From the NCBI RefSeq assembly GCF_900109265.1, contig NZ_FNZM01000003.1:248001-312000 (forward strand): DNA of 64,000 bases, in the 5' to 3' direction. The notes beneath the pieces are model-generated. The model did no database searches. It had not been told where the DNA came from and worked only from the letters and a program-made list of their open reading frames with translations. This document shows positions 9,003 through 24,901 of the stretch, piece after piece (position 1 is the first letter of the stretch; every line of letters begins with the position of its first letter). The stretch comes from Paraburkholderia tropica. Lineage in GTDB: Bacteria; Pseudomonadota; Gammaproteobacteria; Burkholderiales; Burkholderiaceae. Both the position numbers and the translations under genes were made by a program.

Positions 9003-9458
9003 ATGCCGACCGTCGTCGATTTTCTGCTTGAGCAACATCTTTCCCCCCAGTGGCGCGGCCTGTTGCGGGCCCTCGCCGCGGAATTCGAGTCCCAGCTGAG
9101 CCCTGACGAACTGCGTCAACTGATGTTCCGCGTCGGCGCGCGTTTCGCCGAAAGCCATGCGTTGCCGCCGTGCGAGTCCACCGACGACCTCGCCGATGCG
9201 TTGAATGCGCACTGGTCGGGCATTCAGTGGGGCTACGTGGAACTCGCCGACGAAGGCGACTACCTGCGCATCATCCATTACGGCGCGCCGCTCGCGGCGT
9301 TCGGCGGCGCGGCGCTCGCCTGGACGCCCGCCTTCCTGCAAGGCTGCTACCAGGCCTGGCTCGACGCCATGGGCGCGGCCGAACTGGTGGTGGCGCAGGC
9401 GGACGTGCCCGACGAAGGTTTCGTCGTCGAATTCCGTCTCGCGCGCGCAACAGCCTGA
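9003..9458 (+). CDS. bcsD: Cellulose biosynthesis protein BcsD
   Basis: 151 residues from the ATG at 9003. The sequence MPTVVDFLLEQ, SPQWRGLLRAL, a FAFG-like AAFGGAALAW and the FLQGCYQAWLDAMGA segment match the BcsD family (cellulose synthase subunit D), whose ring-shaped octamers in Komagataeibacter sit in the periplasm or along the cytoskeletal track and align glucan chains into ordered ribbons. There is no clear Shine-Dalgarno before this ATG. In-frame GTG or TTG codons upstream (about 8946-8975) could add up to 20 residues, so the exact start is uncertain. It is the first gene of the bcs cluster, and 191 bp separate it from bcsP. Confidence 0.85.
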   Translation: MPTVVDFLLEQHLSPQWRGLLRALAAEFESQLSPDELRQLMFRVGARFAESHALPPCESTDDLADALNAHWSGIQWGYVELADEGDYLRIIHYGAPLAAFGGAALAWTPAFLQGCYQAWLDAMGAAELVVAQADVPDEGFVVEFRLARATA

Positions 9459-9649
9459 AGTCGGGCGCCGCGCGTGCCGTTATAGACACCTGTCGCCCGC
9501 GCGTTGCTCCGGCGCGCGTCGCCGCGCGATGAACGTGCGGCGCGCGTTTCGGGTTGCCGGTTGTGATCGGCAGCTTTTACCGAGCTTGTGCAATGAGCTC
9601 GTACCGTTTTGTCAGTCCTTGATTTTGGCCACGGCCAGTGAGTCGTCTC

Positions 9650-10696
9650 ATGAGCACCTCGCGCGATGTCAAAGCGCTCTTCGACCGGTTCGGCGGAGAC
9701 GCGAGCAGTTATCGGGAAATCCGTATGGAAAACGAGGCCCGCGATGCGCGCGGCCGCTGGCCGTTGCTCGGCATGATCGATCCGCGTGAGGTCGATCTGT
9801 CGGCGGCGGAAGCGAAGCCCGGCGCACCGCAGGCGCCCGAACTGCGCGTGAAGTTGCCGCGCGCCCAGCGCGACGACACCCAGGCGACGCTGCGCCAGTC
9901 GGCGCCGCTGTTCACGCGCTCGCCGCGCCGCGACGTGCCGCCGGTCATCCGCAAGGAAAAGCCCGCTGCGCCCACGAGCAGTGCATTCCGTTTTTCGCCG
10001 ACGCCCGCCTTGCGCGGTGCACAGGACGAAGCGAAAGGCGATGCGAAAGCCGACCCGAACTCGCAAACTGTATCGGCCGCCGATGCGCAAGCCGATGCCG
10101 CGCCGCTCGCTTTCGCGATTCCCGCGACCGGCGACGTGACGCCGTCTGGGTCCGCCGCGAATACGTCTGATGTAAGCGCAACGAACGTAAGCGCAACGAA
10201 TGCGGCGGCGAACGAAGCGTCGACGGAAGCGGTGCGCGCTTTGCCTCCGCTCGCGCCGCGCTTTGCGCAACCGGCGTCGGCGCTGGGCGCAGCGGGCGCG
10301 CCGGCTTTCGCGTCGATGCAAAAGCCGGCGCCGGTGCAAGCCGCAGCGCCAATGCTCAACCCGTCGCCCGCCATTCAAGCCGATGCCTCGCGCGTCTCAG
10401 GCACGCCGCGTGCTCTCGCCGCGCGGGGTGCGATCGATGCGATCGATGCGACCACCGCCGTCGACGCCACGCCGCTGAAGAAACTCTTCGGCCGCGTGGG
10501 TGCGGGCGAGGGTGGCGCGCGTCCGCACGCACCGGCGCCCGACGCCGCGCCCGCACGCCTGAACCATCTGTTCGACCGGCTGCGGGGCGGCAACGTCGGC
10601 AACATCGGTAAAAACAGCAACACCGGCAACCGTGATGGCAGCAGTGAAGCCGCGCCGCGCCGTCCGTGGTTTCTCAAGGGAGTGAGCGGGCCATGA
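9650..10696 (+). CDS. bcsP: Cellulose biosynthesis protein BcsP (BcsR-like N-terminus)
   Basis: 348 residues from the ATG at 9650; a GTG at 9638 would add four. The first 35 residues (SRDVKALFDRFGGD then YREI) match the conserved N-terminal block shared by BcsR and BcsP proteins. The rest is a long Ala/Pro/Ser/Asn-rich, low-complexity and probably disordered region, ending with a short conserved-looking LKKLFGRVG and LNHLFDRLRG pair of amphipathic segments. In beta-proteobacterial cellulose operons BcsP sits next to BcsQ and is thought to help assemble or position the synthase. Its last codon overlaps the bcsQ start (ATGA), implying coupled translation. Confidence 0.8.
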   Translation: MSTSRDVKALFDRFGGDASSYREIRMENEARDARGRWPLLGMIDPREVDLSAAEAKPGAPQAPELRVKLPRAQRDDTQATLRQSAPLFTRSPRRDVPPVIRKEKPAAPTSSAFRFSPTPALRGAQDEAKGDAKADPNSQTVSAADAQADAAPLAFAIPATGDVTPSGSAANTSDVSATNVSATNAAANEASTEAVRALPPLAPRFAQPASALGAAGAPAFASMQKPAPVQAAAPMLNPSPAIQADASRVSGTPRALAARGAIDAIDATTAVDATPLKKLFGRVGAGEGGARPHAPAPDAAPARLNHLFDRLRGGNVGNIGKNSNTGNRDGSSEAAPRRPWFLKGVSGP

Positions 10697-11484
10697 AAGT
10701 GGTGAGTGTGGTGTCGGCGAAAGGCGGCGTCGGCAAGACGACCGTCGCGGCGAATCTCGCCTCGGTGCTCGCGGCGCAGGGCCGCCATGTGGTGGCGGTG
10801 GATCTCGACCCGCAGAACTCGCTGCGCCTGTATTTCGGCGTGCCGCTCGACAGCGTCGACGGCCTGTCGCGCGCGGCGCTCACGGGCGCGCCCTGGCAGA
10901 GCGCGATGGTCGACGGCAGCGACGGCGTGGTGGTGCTCGCGTTCGGCGCGCTGATCGAAGAAGAACAGCATTTGTTCGAGCGCCATCTCGACGAAAACCC
11001 GCAATGGCTGCTGCGCGGTCTGGAGTCGCTGCGCCTCGACGCACCGGACATCGTCGTGATCGACACGCCGCCGGGCTCGTCCGCGTACACGCGCGCCGCG
11101 CTCACCGCCGCGCATTTCGCGGTCAACGTGGTGCTCGCGGACGCCGCGTCGTACGCCGCGATCCCGCAGATGCAACGCATGATCGACGCCTACGCCGCGC
11201 CGCGCCCCGAGTTTCGCGGCGAGGGCTATGTGGTGAATCAGGTCGATCAGTCGCGCCAGCTCAACAAGGACGTGTTGCGCGTGCTGCGCGACATGCTCGG
11301 CGACCACATGTTTCCGGGCGTCGTGCACGACGACGAAGGCGTGAGCGAATCGCTCGCCTGCAACACCACGGTCGTGCGCTACGACCCGCTGTGCCAGGCC
11401 GCCGCCGACATGCGCGCGTTCGGCGCATGGCTGTTGAACGCGCTGGAGTCGGATCGCGCGCCGTCGCGCAGGAGCGTGGCATGA
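10693..11484 (+). CDS. bcsQ: Cellulose biosynthesis protein BcsQ (MinD/ParA-like ATPase)
   Basis: 263 residues from the ATG at 10693, which overlaps the bcsP stop by four bases. A deviant Walker A (SAKGGVGKTT) with the signature lysine, DLDPQNSLRLYFG as the A' region and VVIDTPPGSS as Walker B identify the SIMIBI/ParA-MinD ATPase fold of the BcsQ (YhjQ) group. BcsQ proteins localise cellulose synthesis to a cell pole or band. The ATPase is cytosolic and membrane-associated. The gene ends by overlapping the bcsA start (ATGA), continuing a chain of coupled genes. Confidence 0.92.
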   Translation: MKVVSVVSAKGGVGKTTVAANLASVLAAQGRHVVAVDLDPQNSLRLYFGVPLDSVDGLSRAALTGAPWQSAMVDGSDGVVVLAFGALIEEEQHLFERHLDENPQWLLRGLESLRLDAPDIVVIDTPPGSSAYTRAALTAAHFAVNVVLADAASYAAIPQMQRMIDAYAAPRPEFRGEGYVVNQVDQSRQLNKDVLRVLRDMLGDHMFPGVVHDDEGVSESLACNTTVVRYDPLCQAAADMRAFGAWLLNALESDRAPSRRSVA

Positions 11485-13697
11485 GCACGATCGAGTCGGG
11501 TCCCGGCGCGGGCGCGCAGGAAGACGGCGGCAAGGGCACGTCGCGCCTCGAGCGTTTCGCCGACGCGCGCTTCTGGGGCAGCCTGCCGGTGATGGCGCTC
11601 CTCACGGTGTTCTCGCTGTGCGCGCTGTTTTTCGTCTTCACGGTGCCGCTGCCCGACCGCGAGCAACTGATCTTCGCGATCTGCTGCTTCGTCTGCGCGC
11701 TGTTCTTCCGGCGTTTCGCGGGTCATTACGCCACGCTCGTGATGATCATGCTCTCCGTGATCGCCTCGGGCCGCTACATGTACTGGCGTCTCACGGAAAC
11801 CACGTACTGGACGCGTCCGCTCGACGCCGTCTGGGGCCTGCTGCTGGTGTCCGCCGAAGTCTACGCCGCGCTCGTGCTGATGCTCGGCTACTTCCAGACC
11901 GCCTGGCCGCTCAAGCGCAAGCCGGTGCCGCTGCCCGCCTCGCGCGCCGACTGGCCGACCGTCGACATCTTCATTCCGACCTACAACGAACCGCTCTCGG
12001 TCGTGAAGCCCACGATCTACGCGGCGCTCGCGCTCGACTATCCGTCCGACAAGCTTTCGATCCACGTGCTCGACGACGGCCGCCGTCCCGACTTCAAGGC
12101 CTTCTGCGAGGAAGTGGGCGTGAACTGGACGATCCGCGCGCACAACCGCCACGCCAAGGCGGGCAACATCAACGAAGCGCTCAAGATCACCGACGGCGAA
12201 TACTTCGCGATCTTCGACTGCGACCACATTCCCACGCGCTCGTTTCTGCAGGTCTGCCTCGGCTGGTTTCTGCGCGACAAGAAGCTGTCGATGCTGCAAA
12301 CGCCGCACCACTTCTTTTCCGCCGATCCGTTCGAACGCAATCTCGGCACGTTCCGCAAGGTGCCGAACGAAGGCGAGCTGTTCTACGGCCTCGTGCAGGA
12401 CGGCAACGATCTCTGGAACGCCACGTTCTTCTGCGGCTCGTGCGCGCTGCTGCGCCGCTCGATGGTCGAAGAGATCGGCGGCATTGCCGTGGAAACCGTG
12501 ACCGAGGACGCGCATACCGCGCTCAAGCTGCATCGGCTCGGCTACACCACGGCGTATCTGGCGATTCCGCAGGCCGCCGGTCTCGCGACCGAAAGCCTCT
12601 CGGGCCACATCGGCCAGCGCATTCGCTGGGCGCGCGGCATGACGCAGATTTTCCGCGTCGACAATCCGCTGATGGGCAAGGGCCTCTCGTTCGGCCAGCG
12701 CCTGTGCTATCTGAACGCGATGATGCACTTCTTCTACGGCATCCCGCGTCTCGTGTTCCTCACCGCGCCGCTCTCGTTCCTGTTCTTCGGCGCGCACGTG
12801 ATCCAGGCGTCGGCGGCGACCATCGCGCTGTTCGCGCTGCCGCACATGTTCCATGCGAACGTCACGAACTCGCGCATGCAGAGCCAGTTCCGCCATTCGT
12901 TCTGGGCGGAGGTCTACGAGTCGGTGCTCGCGTCGTACATCACCGCGCCCACGCTGCTCGCGCTGATCAACCCGAAGCTCGGCAAGTTCAACGTGACGGC
13001 GAAGGGCGGCAAGATCGCCGAGAACTATTTCGACTGGGCGATCTCGCGCCCGTACCTGATTCTGCTGATGCTGAACCTGATCGGCTTCCTGGTCGGGCTC
13101 TGGCATATCCACGCGTACTGGCACGTGAAGAGCGTGGTCAACACGACGCTGCTGAACCTCGCGTGGACGGCCTACAACATGCTGATTCTCGGCGCGAGCG
13201 TGGCCGCCGCCAACGAGCACAAGCAGGTGCGCGCGGTGCACCGCGTGGCCATGAAGATGCCGGTGATGCTGCGTTTCGGCACGGGCCGCACGCTCGCGTG
13301 CGAGACGCTCGATTACTCCGAGGGCGGCGTGGGCGTGGCGCTGCCGCAGAACATTGCGATTCCGCTGCATGAAACGGTGACGGTGTCGCTGTTTCGCGGC
13401 GACGAGGAATACGCGTTTCGCGCGACCGTGAGCTTTTCGGCGCCGGGGCGCGCCGGCCTGCAGTTCCTCGAAATGACGAAGGCGCAGGAATTCGATTTCG
13501 TGAAGACGACCTTTTCGCGCGCCGATGCGTGGACCGGCTGGGCCGAGGGCCGTCAGGCCGACGCCCCGCTGCGCGCGCTCTCGAACGTGCTCGGAGCGGG
13601 CCTCGGCGGTATCGGCGGCCTCTTCCAGCATCTATACGCGGACTTGCGCGCCTGGGGAAAGCGCGGCGGCAAGCGGACCGGACAACAAGACAGCTAA
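11481..13697 (+). CDS. bcsA: Cellulose synthase catalytic subunit, UDP-forming, with PilZ domain
   Basis: 738 residues. Transmembrane helices surround a family 2 glycosyltransferase domain with all signature residues: VLDDGR near residue 197, DCDH near 247, TVTED near 342 (catalytic base) and QRIRW near 379; FFCGSCALLRR and QTPHHFFSADPFERN are BcsA hallmarks. The C-terminal PilZ domain binds c-di-GMP through RAVHR (about 582) and DYSEGGVGV. It polymerises UDP-glucose into beta-1,4-glucan and threads it through the inner membrane, switched on by c-di-GMP. The ATG at 11481 overlaps the bcsQ stop. All functional motifs appear intact, so the operon looks active. It ends six bases before bcsB. Confidence 0.97.
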   Translation: MSTIESGPGAGAQEDGGKGTSRLERFADARFWGSLPVMALLTVFSLCALFFVFTVPLPDREQLIFAICCFVCALFFRRFAGHYATLVMIMLSVIASGRYMYWRLTETTYWTRPLDAVWGLLLVSAEVYAALVLMLGYFQTAWPLKRKPVPLPASRADWPTVDIFIPTYNEPLSVVKPTIYAALALDYPSDKLSIHVLDDGRRPDFKAFCEEVGVNWTIRAHNRHAKAGNINEALKITDGEYFAIFDCDHIPTRSFLQVCLGWFLRDKKLSMLQTPHHFFSADPFERNLGTFRKVPNEGELFYGLVQDGNDLWNATFFCGSCALLRRSMVEEIGGIAVETVTEDAHTALKLHRLGYTTAYLAIPQAAGLATESLSGHIGQRIRWARGMTQIFRVDNPLMGKGLSFGQRLCYLNAMMHFFYGIPRLVFLTAPLSFLFFGAHVIQASAATIALFALPHMFHANVTNSRMQSQFRHSFWAEVYESVLASYITAPTLLALINPKLGKFNVTAKGGKIAENYFDWAISRPYLILLMLNLIGFLVGLWHIHAYWHVKSVVNTTLLNLAWTAYNMLILGASVAAANEHKQVRAVHRVAMKMPVMLRFGTGRTLACETLDYSEGGVGVALPQNIAIPLHETVTVSLFRGDEEYAFRATVSFSAPGRAGLQFLEMTKAQEFDFVKTTFSRADAWTGWAEGRQADAPLRALSNVLGAGLGGIGGLFQHLYADLRAWGKRGGKRTGQQDS

Positions 13698-13702
13698 GAC
13701 AC

Positions 13703-16363
13703 ATGAAGAAAGGGAGCGGTTTGTCACGCCCGCCCGCGCGTTCGGGCGAGCAGGGGAGCGCGCGTCTCGCGGCGCCTCGCATCGATGCACAGCGCGCGCA
13801 GGACTTCGACGCGATGCCGGCAACCGGCGCGCAGCGTTTGCCGCGCCTCGCGCGCGCGCTCGTCTGCGGTCTCGCCGTGCAGCTGTGCGCCGCGCCGTTC
13901 ATGACGTTCGCGCCGATGGCGATGGCGGCATCGGCCAATACCGCGGCGAATGCCACGAACGCAGCGAATGCCACGAACGCCGCCGCGAAATCCTCCACGC
14001 CGAGCGACGCGCCGCCGCCACTGCCGGGCGCGAACCACAGCGCCGCCGACGGCGCGACCTCGGTCGGTTCCGCGCCGCCGCCCGGTCCCGCGCAGACTTT
14101 CGATCCGCAAGCGGGCGCGCAGCCCGCGTTCGCCTTGCCGTCGCCGCCGCTGCCGCCCGAGCAGCAGAAGCTGCTGGGCATGCGTCCGCCGACGACCGCG
14201 AATCCCGGCACGCTGGTGCCCGGCGGCCGTCGCCAGACGCTCACGTTCGCCGACCTCGGCGCGCTCGATCCGCTGCAACTGCGCGGCACCGACGGCCAGA
14301 ACGGCGTGCCGTTCTCGGTGCGTAACGACGAAGTCGTGACCGGCGCCACGCTGCATCTGATCTACAGCTATTCGCCCGCGTTGCTGCCCGAGCTTTCGCA
14401 GCTCAAGGTGCTGATCAACGGCGAAGTGGCCGCGACGCTGCCGGTGCCGCAATCGCAGGGCGGCACCACCGTCGCGCGCGACGTGCCGCTCGATCCGCGC
14501 TTCATCACCGAGTTCAATCACCTGAACGTGCAGCTGATCGGCCATTACACGCGCAGCTGCGAAGATCCCGCGAATTCCGCGCTCTGGGCCACGGTCAGCA
14601 ACGCGAGTTCGCTCGATCTGACCTACGCCTCGCTGCCGACGAAGCCCGATCTGGGCGCGCTGCCGCAGCCGTTCTTCGACCGCCGCGACGTGCGCCGGCT
14701 CGAATTGCCGATGGTGTTCGCGGCGAAGCCCGACGCGGCCACGCTCGAAGCCGCGGGCACGCTGGCTTCGTGGTTCGGCTCGCTGGCGGGTTATCGCGGC
14801 GCGGTCTTCCCGGCGCAAGTGGGCAACGCGCCGCTCTCGGGCAACGCGGTGGTGTTCGCGCTCGCCGACTCGCATCTCGACGGCGTGACGCTGCCCGCCA
14901 TCAGCGGCCCGACCATCGCGGTGGCCGAACGCGCCGCGCCCGCGCGCGGCGAACTGCTGCTCGTGCTCGGCCGCAACGGCGAGGAACTGAAGACCGCGGC
15001 CAGCGCGCTCGCGCTCGGCCAGAACACGCTCTCCGGCACCAGCGTGACGATCGGCCAACTGGTGACGCTCAAGCCGCGCACGCCGTACGACGCGCCGAAC
15101 TGGCTGCCGTCGAATCGTCCGGTGCGCTTCGGCGAACTGGCCGACGAGCGCGCGCTGTCCGTGACCGGCTACGACGCCGGTGCGATCGCGATCAATCTGC
15201 ACGTGCCGCCCGACATGTTCATGTGGAACACGAAGGGCGCGCCGCTCGACCTGCGTTATCGCTACACGGTGCGTCCGCGTCCGGACCGCTCGTCGCTGAA
15301 CATCAGCGTCAACAACAGCTTCGTGCAGGCGCTGGAAATTCCGGCCGTCGATCCGTCGCGCTTCAGCCTCGGCCATTTCCTCGGCCGCTTCGGCGCGCAG
15401 GCGTACACCACGGGCGTGACGCGCCGCATCGTCTACGTGCCGCCGCTGCTGCTCACGCCGCGCTCGCAACTGCGCCTGCATTACTTCTACGACATCCCGA
15501 ACACGGGCGAATGCTCGGGCCGCCTGATGCCGAACGTGGAAGGCTCGATCGATCCCGATTCGACCATCGACCTGTCGTCATTCCCGCACTACATGGCGCT
15601 GCCCGATCTGGCCGCGTTCGCGAACAGCGGCTTCCCGTTCACGCGCATGGCCGACCTCTCGCAGACGGCCGCGATCCTGCCCGACGATCCCACCTCGGGC
15701 GACTACAGCCTGTTCCTGCTGGCGATGGGCCGCATGGGCGAGTCGACGGGTTATCCGGTCACGGGCGTGACGGTGGCCGGTCCCGGCGACATCGACCGTC
15801 TCGCGGATAAAGACCTGCTGCTGCTCGGCGGCCCCGGCCGTCAGCCGCTGCTGCAACGCTGGGCGAAGTCGATGCCGTTTTCGAGCGATGGCGACACCAG
15901 CACCTTCACGCTCTCGGACATCGGCTTCAAGGTCGAGGACTGGTGGCACGGCTCGCACGGTGCGGAACGCACGCCCGCGCGCGCCGACCTCTCGCTTGTG
16001 AGCAACGGCGGCAGCGCGCTGATCGCGGGTTTCGAGTCGCCGCTCAAGTCGGGCCGCAGCGTGGTCGCGTTGATCAGCTCGCCGGGCGAGTCCGAAGCCG
16101 ACATGACCTCGGCGCTGCTCGACGCCGACGTGCTGCCGCAGCTTCAGGGCGCGATGGCCGTCGTGCACGGCCGCTCGGTCACGGTGACGTCGAACGGCGA
16201 CACCTACTACGTCGGCAAGCTCTCGCCGCTCGAATACGCGCGCTGGGTGCTGTCGTCGCATCCGCTGTTGCTGCTGCTCGCGGGCGTGCTCGCGGCGATC
16301 GTGATCGCGGCGCTGTTCTATCGCGTGCTGCGCGGCATCGCCGCGCGCCGCCTCAAGGACTGA
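13703..16363 (+). CDS. bcsB: Cellulose synthase regulatory/periplasmic subunit BcsB
   Basis: 886 residues from the ATG at 13703. A long basic leader and a hydrophobic stretch ending in AMA near residue 76 look like a signal sequence. An Asn/Thr/Ala-rich repeat follows (about residues 80-95, encoded by two nearly identical 18-bp units around 13945-13985), then a Pro-rich segment. The main body has the BcsB beta-rich carbohydrate-binding and flavodoxin-like domains, and one C-terminal membrane anchor (HPLLLLLAGVLAAIVIAALF) that docks on BcsA. BcsB guides the nascent glucan across the periplasm. The extended N-terminus is longer than in the E. coli protein. Confidence 0.95.
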   Translation: MKKGSGLSRPPARSGEQGSARLAAPRIDAQRAQDFDAMPATGAQRLPRLARALVCGLAVQLCAAPFMTFAPMAMAASANTAANATNAANATNAAAKSSTPSDAPPPLPGANHSAADGATSVGSAPPPGPAQTFDPQAGAQPAFALPSPPLPPEQQKLLGMRPPTTANPGTLVPGGRRQTLTFADLGALDPLQLRGTDGQNGVPFSVRNDEVVTGATLHLIYSYSPALLPELSQLKVLINGEVAATLPVPQSQGGTTVARDVPLDPRFITEFNHLNVQLIGHYTRSCEDPANSALWATVSNASSLDLTYASLPTKPDLGALPQPFFDRRDVRRLELPMVFAAKPDAATLEAAGTLASWFGSLAGYRGAVFPAQVGNAPLSGNAVVFALADSHLDGVTLPAISGPTIAVAERAAPARGELLLVLGRNGEELKTAASALALGQNTLSGTSVTIGQLVTLKPRTPYDAPNWLPSNRPVRFGELADERALSVTGYDAGAIAINLHVPPDMFMWNTKGAPLDLRYRYTVRPRPDRSSLNISVNNSFVQALEIPAVDPSRFSLGHFLGRFGAQAYTTGVTRRIVYVPPLLLTPRSQLRLHYFYDIPNTGECSGRLMPNVEGSIDPDSTIDLSSFPHYMALPDLAAFANSGFPFTRMADLSQTAAILPDDPTSGDYSLFLLAMGRMGESTGYPVTGVTVAGPGDIDRLADKDLLLLGGPGRQPLLQRWAKSMPFSSDGDTSTFTLSDIGFKVEDWWHGSHGAERTPARADLSLVSNGGSALIAGFESPLKSGRSVVALISSPGESEADMTSALLDADVLPQLQGAMAVVHGRSVTVTSNGDTYYVGKLSPLEYARWVLSSHPLLLLLAGVLAAIVIAALFYRVLRGIAARRLKD

Positions 16364-16364
16364 C

Positions 16365-22354
<5,990 letters not shown>

Positions 22355-22380
22355 CGCGGACGGTTCGTCGGCTCCAGAAT

Positions 22381-22419
22381 AACGGCCCGATGCGCACCAC
22401 GCATCGGGCCGTTTTATTT
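22381..22419 (+). terminator. Rho-independent terminator of the bcs operon
   Basis: CGGCCCGATGCG (22383-22394) pairs with CGCATCGGGCCG (22400-22411) across a five-base loop, extended by two A-T pairs, then TTTTATTT. It lies 27 bases after the bcsC stop. A-rich sequence on the left may let it also serve the convergent gene. Confidence 0.9.
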
Positions 22420-22439
22420 CAGCGCGCGTTCAAGCCGCT

Positions 22440-24797
22440 TCAAGCCGCCTCGGGCCACGGCAAACCCGGCGTGGCCCAGTCGAGTTCGACGGCGAGCAGC
22501 ACCTGCATGTCGTTCACACGCAGCGCGATCGACACGATGATGCACAGATTGCTCGTGATCGGCGACAGCATCGGCCCCGAGTAGACGGCGCTGCCGCGCT
22601 GGCGCACGGCCTTCCAGAAGAACGCGCGATGGTCCCAGCGTCCGCTCACGACCGCGCTCGTGCGCTTGTCGCCATAGAGATGATTGACGGGCGGCGCATC
22701 GGCGGCACCGCGCGCTTCGAACAGCGTCGCGCGGCCGGTCGGACCGAGCGCGAACACACGCAGACACAGCGGACGCGCGAGCAGCGCGGCCAGCGAAACC
22801 GGATACGGCACGCCCGATTCGACCTGCCTGCCCGCGTCGGTGAGCGCGTCGAGATACGGGCGGATCGTCGAATCGAACTGGCCCATGCGCGTCGAGCGCG
22901 CGAGCGCGACTACGTCGAACGCATGATCGATACGCGTGGGCGCCGCGCCGCCGGGCGCGAGCGACGCGCTCGGCCGTCCGAGCAGATAACCCTGCGCGAT
23001 ATCCACCTTGGCTTCCACGGCGAGCACCAGTTCTTCGGTGGTTTCCACGCCTTCGACCACGACGACGATGTCCGCCTGATGCAGCAACGTGACGAGGTCG
23101 CGCAGCAGCGGACGGCCCGAGCGCCGGTTGCGCGCGCGGATCAATTCGCCGTCGAGCTTCACAAGATCGGGCTGGATGCGCAGCAGGCGGTCGAGGTTCG
23201 AATAGCGCGCGCCGAAGTCGTCGACGGCGATCAGGAAACCGCAATCGCGATAGCGGTTCGCGGCGAGCGAGAGTTCGTTCGGATCGGCGTCGTCGGTTTC
23301 GAGCAGTTCGAGCACGATGTCGCCGGTGTCGAGGCCCGCGTCGTGCACGAGGCTCGCGAGTTCCAGTTCGTAGCCGGGCCGCACGAAGGTGGACGGCAGC
23401 ACGTTCAGGAACAGGCGCGCGCCCTCGGGCAACTGCGCGCCGACACTGCGCAGATGGCATTGGTGCGCGAGCACGTCGAGCGCCATCAGCTCGTCGGGCG
23501 TGAGGCCGCCGAACAGCACGACGGGCGCGACCAGCTGATGGTCGTCGTCCTCGCCGCGCAGCAGCGCTTCCACGCCGATCAACTGCTCGCGCGGCAGGCT
23601 CCAGAGCGGCTGAAAATGCGAGACCAGCGTGACGTTGCGCCAGCGCAGATGCGGCATCGCATGGCTCGCAAGGTCGCGCGCGCGCAGCGGCGCGGGCGCG
23701 TCGCTCGCGGTGTTGCGCACCGGCACGCGCAGCACGCCGCGCTCGAACGCGACCTGATTGCGGCCGGCCTGCTTGGCGCGGAACAGCGCTTCGTCGGCGC
23801 GTTCGAGCAGCGAGGCGACGGTGTCGCCGTGCGCGAGCCGCGCCACGCCGATGCTCGCGGTCACGAAACCTTCCGGTCGCGGCAGGCGGGCGATCTCGGC
23901 ACGTAGCGATTCTGCGAAGCGTTCAATCGGGCAGTCGGCCTGTTCCGGCATCAGCGCGACGAACTCCTCGCCGCCGATGCGCGCGATCAGCGTGCCGGCG
24001 GGCGCGAGCGCGACGATCGTCTGCGCGACGTTCATGAGCGCCTTGTCGCCCGCGCCGTGGCCGAACTGATCGTTGATCGACTTGAACTGGTCGATGTCGA
24101 CGAAGAGGAGGGCGACGGGCGGGCTGTCGGCCGTGCGCTGCTCGATGGTCTGCGCCGCCGCGTCGAGAAACGCGCGGCGGTTCTGCACGCCCGTGAGCGG
24201 GTCGGTGGCCGCGAGCGTCGTCAGTTCTTCTTCGAGCCGGAAGTGACGAAAGCGGAAGTGATAGAAGCCGAAATGAAACACCACGGCGGTGCTCAGCGAG
24301 ATCGTCACCCAGACGCCGAAGATCGCGAGTTGCTCGGGCGAGAGCGTGAGCACGAACGGCAGCGTCGCGACGTAATAGAGCACGTTGCCGACCACGAAAT
24401 GGCGCGGCGTGAGCCACAGCGGCGCGGCGCACAGCGTGATCGCCACCACGGCGGGCAGCATCCACGCGAGCGGCGCGCCGGTGCCGCGCACGAGCGTATT
24501 GGCCGCGCACTGCATGATGACCACATAGGCCACGCCGATGAAACCGAACTCGGCGGTCGTGCGCGTGCGCGGAATCGCGAGCACGAGCAGCACGAGACCG
24601 ATGGCCGCGAGCACGGTGACCCAGAACGGATAGCGCACATCGACGAGCAGCAGCCGCGCGACGGCGAACAACGCGTAAGTGCCGATCGACAGCGCCATCG
24701 TCACGAACGAGAGCGGCCGCTGAAGCTCAAGCGAGCGCAGATGGAAGCGCTTCCGTTCGATGGGTGCAACCGGCGAGGGAAATACGGATGACCACAT
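22440..24797 (-). CDS. Membrane GGDEF-EAL protein with C-terminal sensor-like domain
   Basis: 785 residues. About five or six hydrophobic helices fill residues 30-180. The GGDEF domain has GGEEF at 275-279, with no RxxD inhibitory site at the usual place five residues before it. The EAL domain keeps EAL (410-412), NVLPS, a LELLETD block, DDFGARYSNL, a VKLD lysine and VEGVETTEE, so phosphodiesterase activity is plausible. From about residue 640 a further domain of about 145 residues resembles the PAS-like YkuI C-terminal sensor module. It would make or break c-di-GMP at the membrane. It faces the bcs operon tail-to-tail across the terminator, so a role in tuning BcsA through PilZ is likely but is inferred from position. 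Confidence 0.88.
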   Translation of the reverse strand: MWSSVFPSPVAPIERKRFHLRSLELQRPLSFVTMALSIGTYALFAVARLLLVDVRYPFWVTVLAAIGLVLLVLAIPRTRTTAEFGFIGVAYVVIMQCAANTLVRGTGAPLAWMLPAVVAITLCAAPLWLTPRHFVVGNVLYYVATLPFVLTLSPEQLAIFGVWVTISLSTAVVFHFGFYHFRFRHFRLEEELTTLAATDPLTGVQNRRAFLDAAAQTIEQRTADSPPVALLFVDIDQFKSINDQFGHGAGDKALMNVAQTIVALAPAGTLIARIGGEEFVALMPEQADCPIERFAESLRAEIARLPRPEGFVTASIGVARLAHGDTVASLLERADEALFRAKQAGRNQVAFERGVLRVPVRNTASDAPAPLRARDLASHAMPHLRWRNVTLVSHFQPLWSLPREQLIGVEALLRGEDDDHQLVAPVVLFGGLTPDELMALDVLAHQCHLRSVGAQLPEGARLFLNVLPSTFVRPGYELELASLVHDAGLDTGDIVLELLETDDADPNELSLAANRYRDCGFLIAVDDFGARYSNLDRLLRIQPDLVKLDGELIRARNRRSGRPLLRDLVTLLHQADIVVVVEGVETTEELVLAVEAKVDIAQGYLLGRPSASLAPGGAAPTRIDHAFDVVALARSTRMGQFDSTIRPYLDALTDAGRQVESGVPYPVSLAALLARPLCLRVFALGPTGRATLFEARGAADAPPVNHLYGDKRTSAVVSGRWDHRAFFWKAVRQRGSAVYSGPMLSPITSNLCIIVSIALRVNDMQVLLAVELDWATPGLPWPEAA

Positions 24798-24901
24798 GGC
24801 GCGCGCTCCGGCGACTTGTCAGACGAATGTGGCGCCCAGTATAGCGGGCGCCCGTTAATGGAACGTGAGGGAAAGCTCGCGGGCGGCGTGGCCCGCCGAC
24901 A

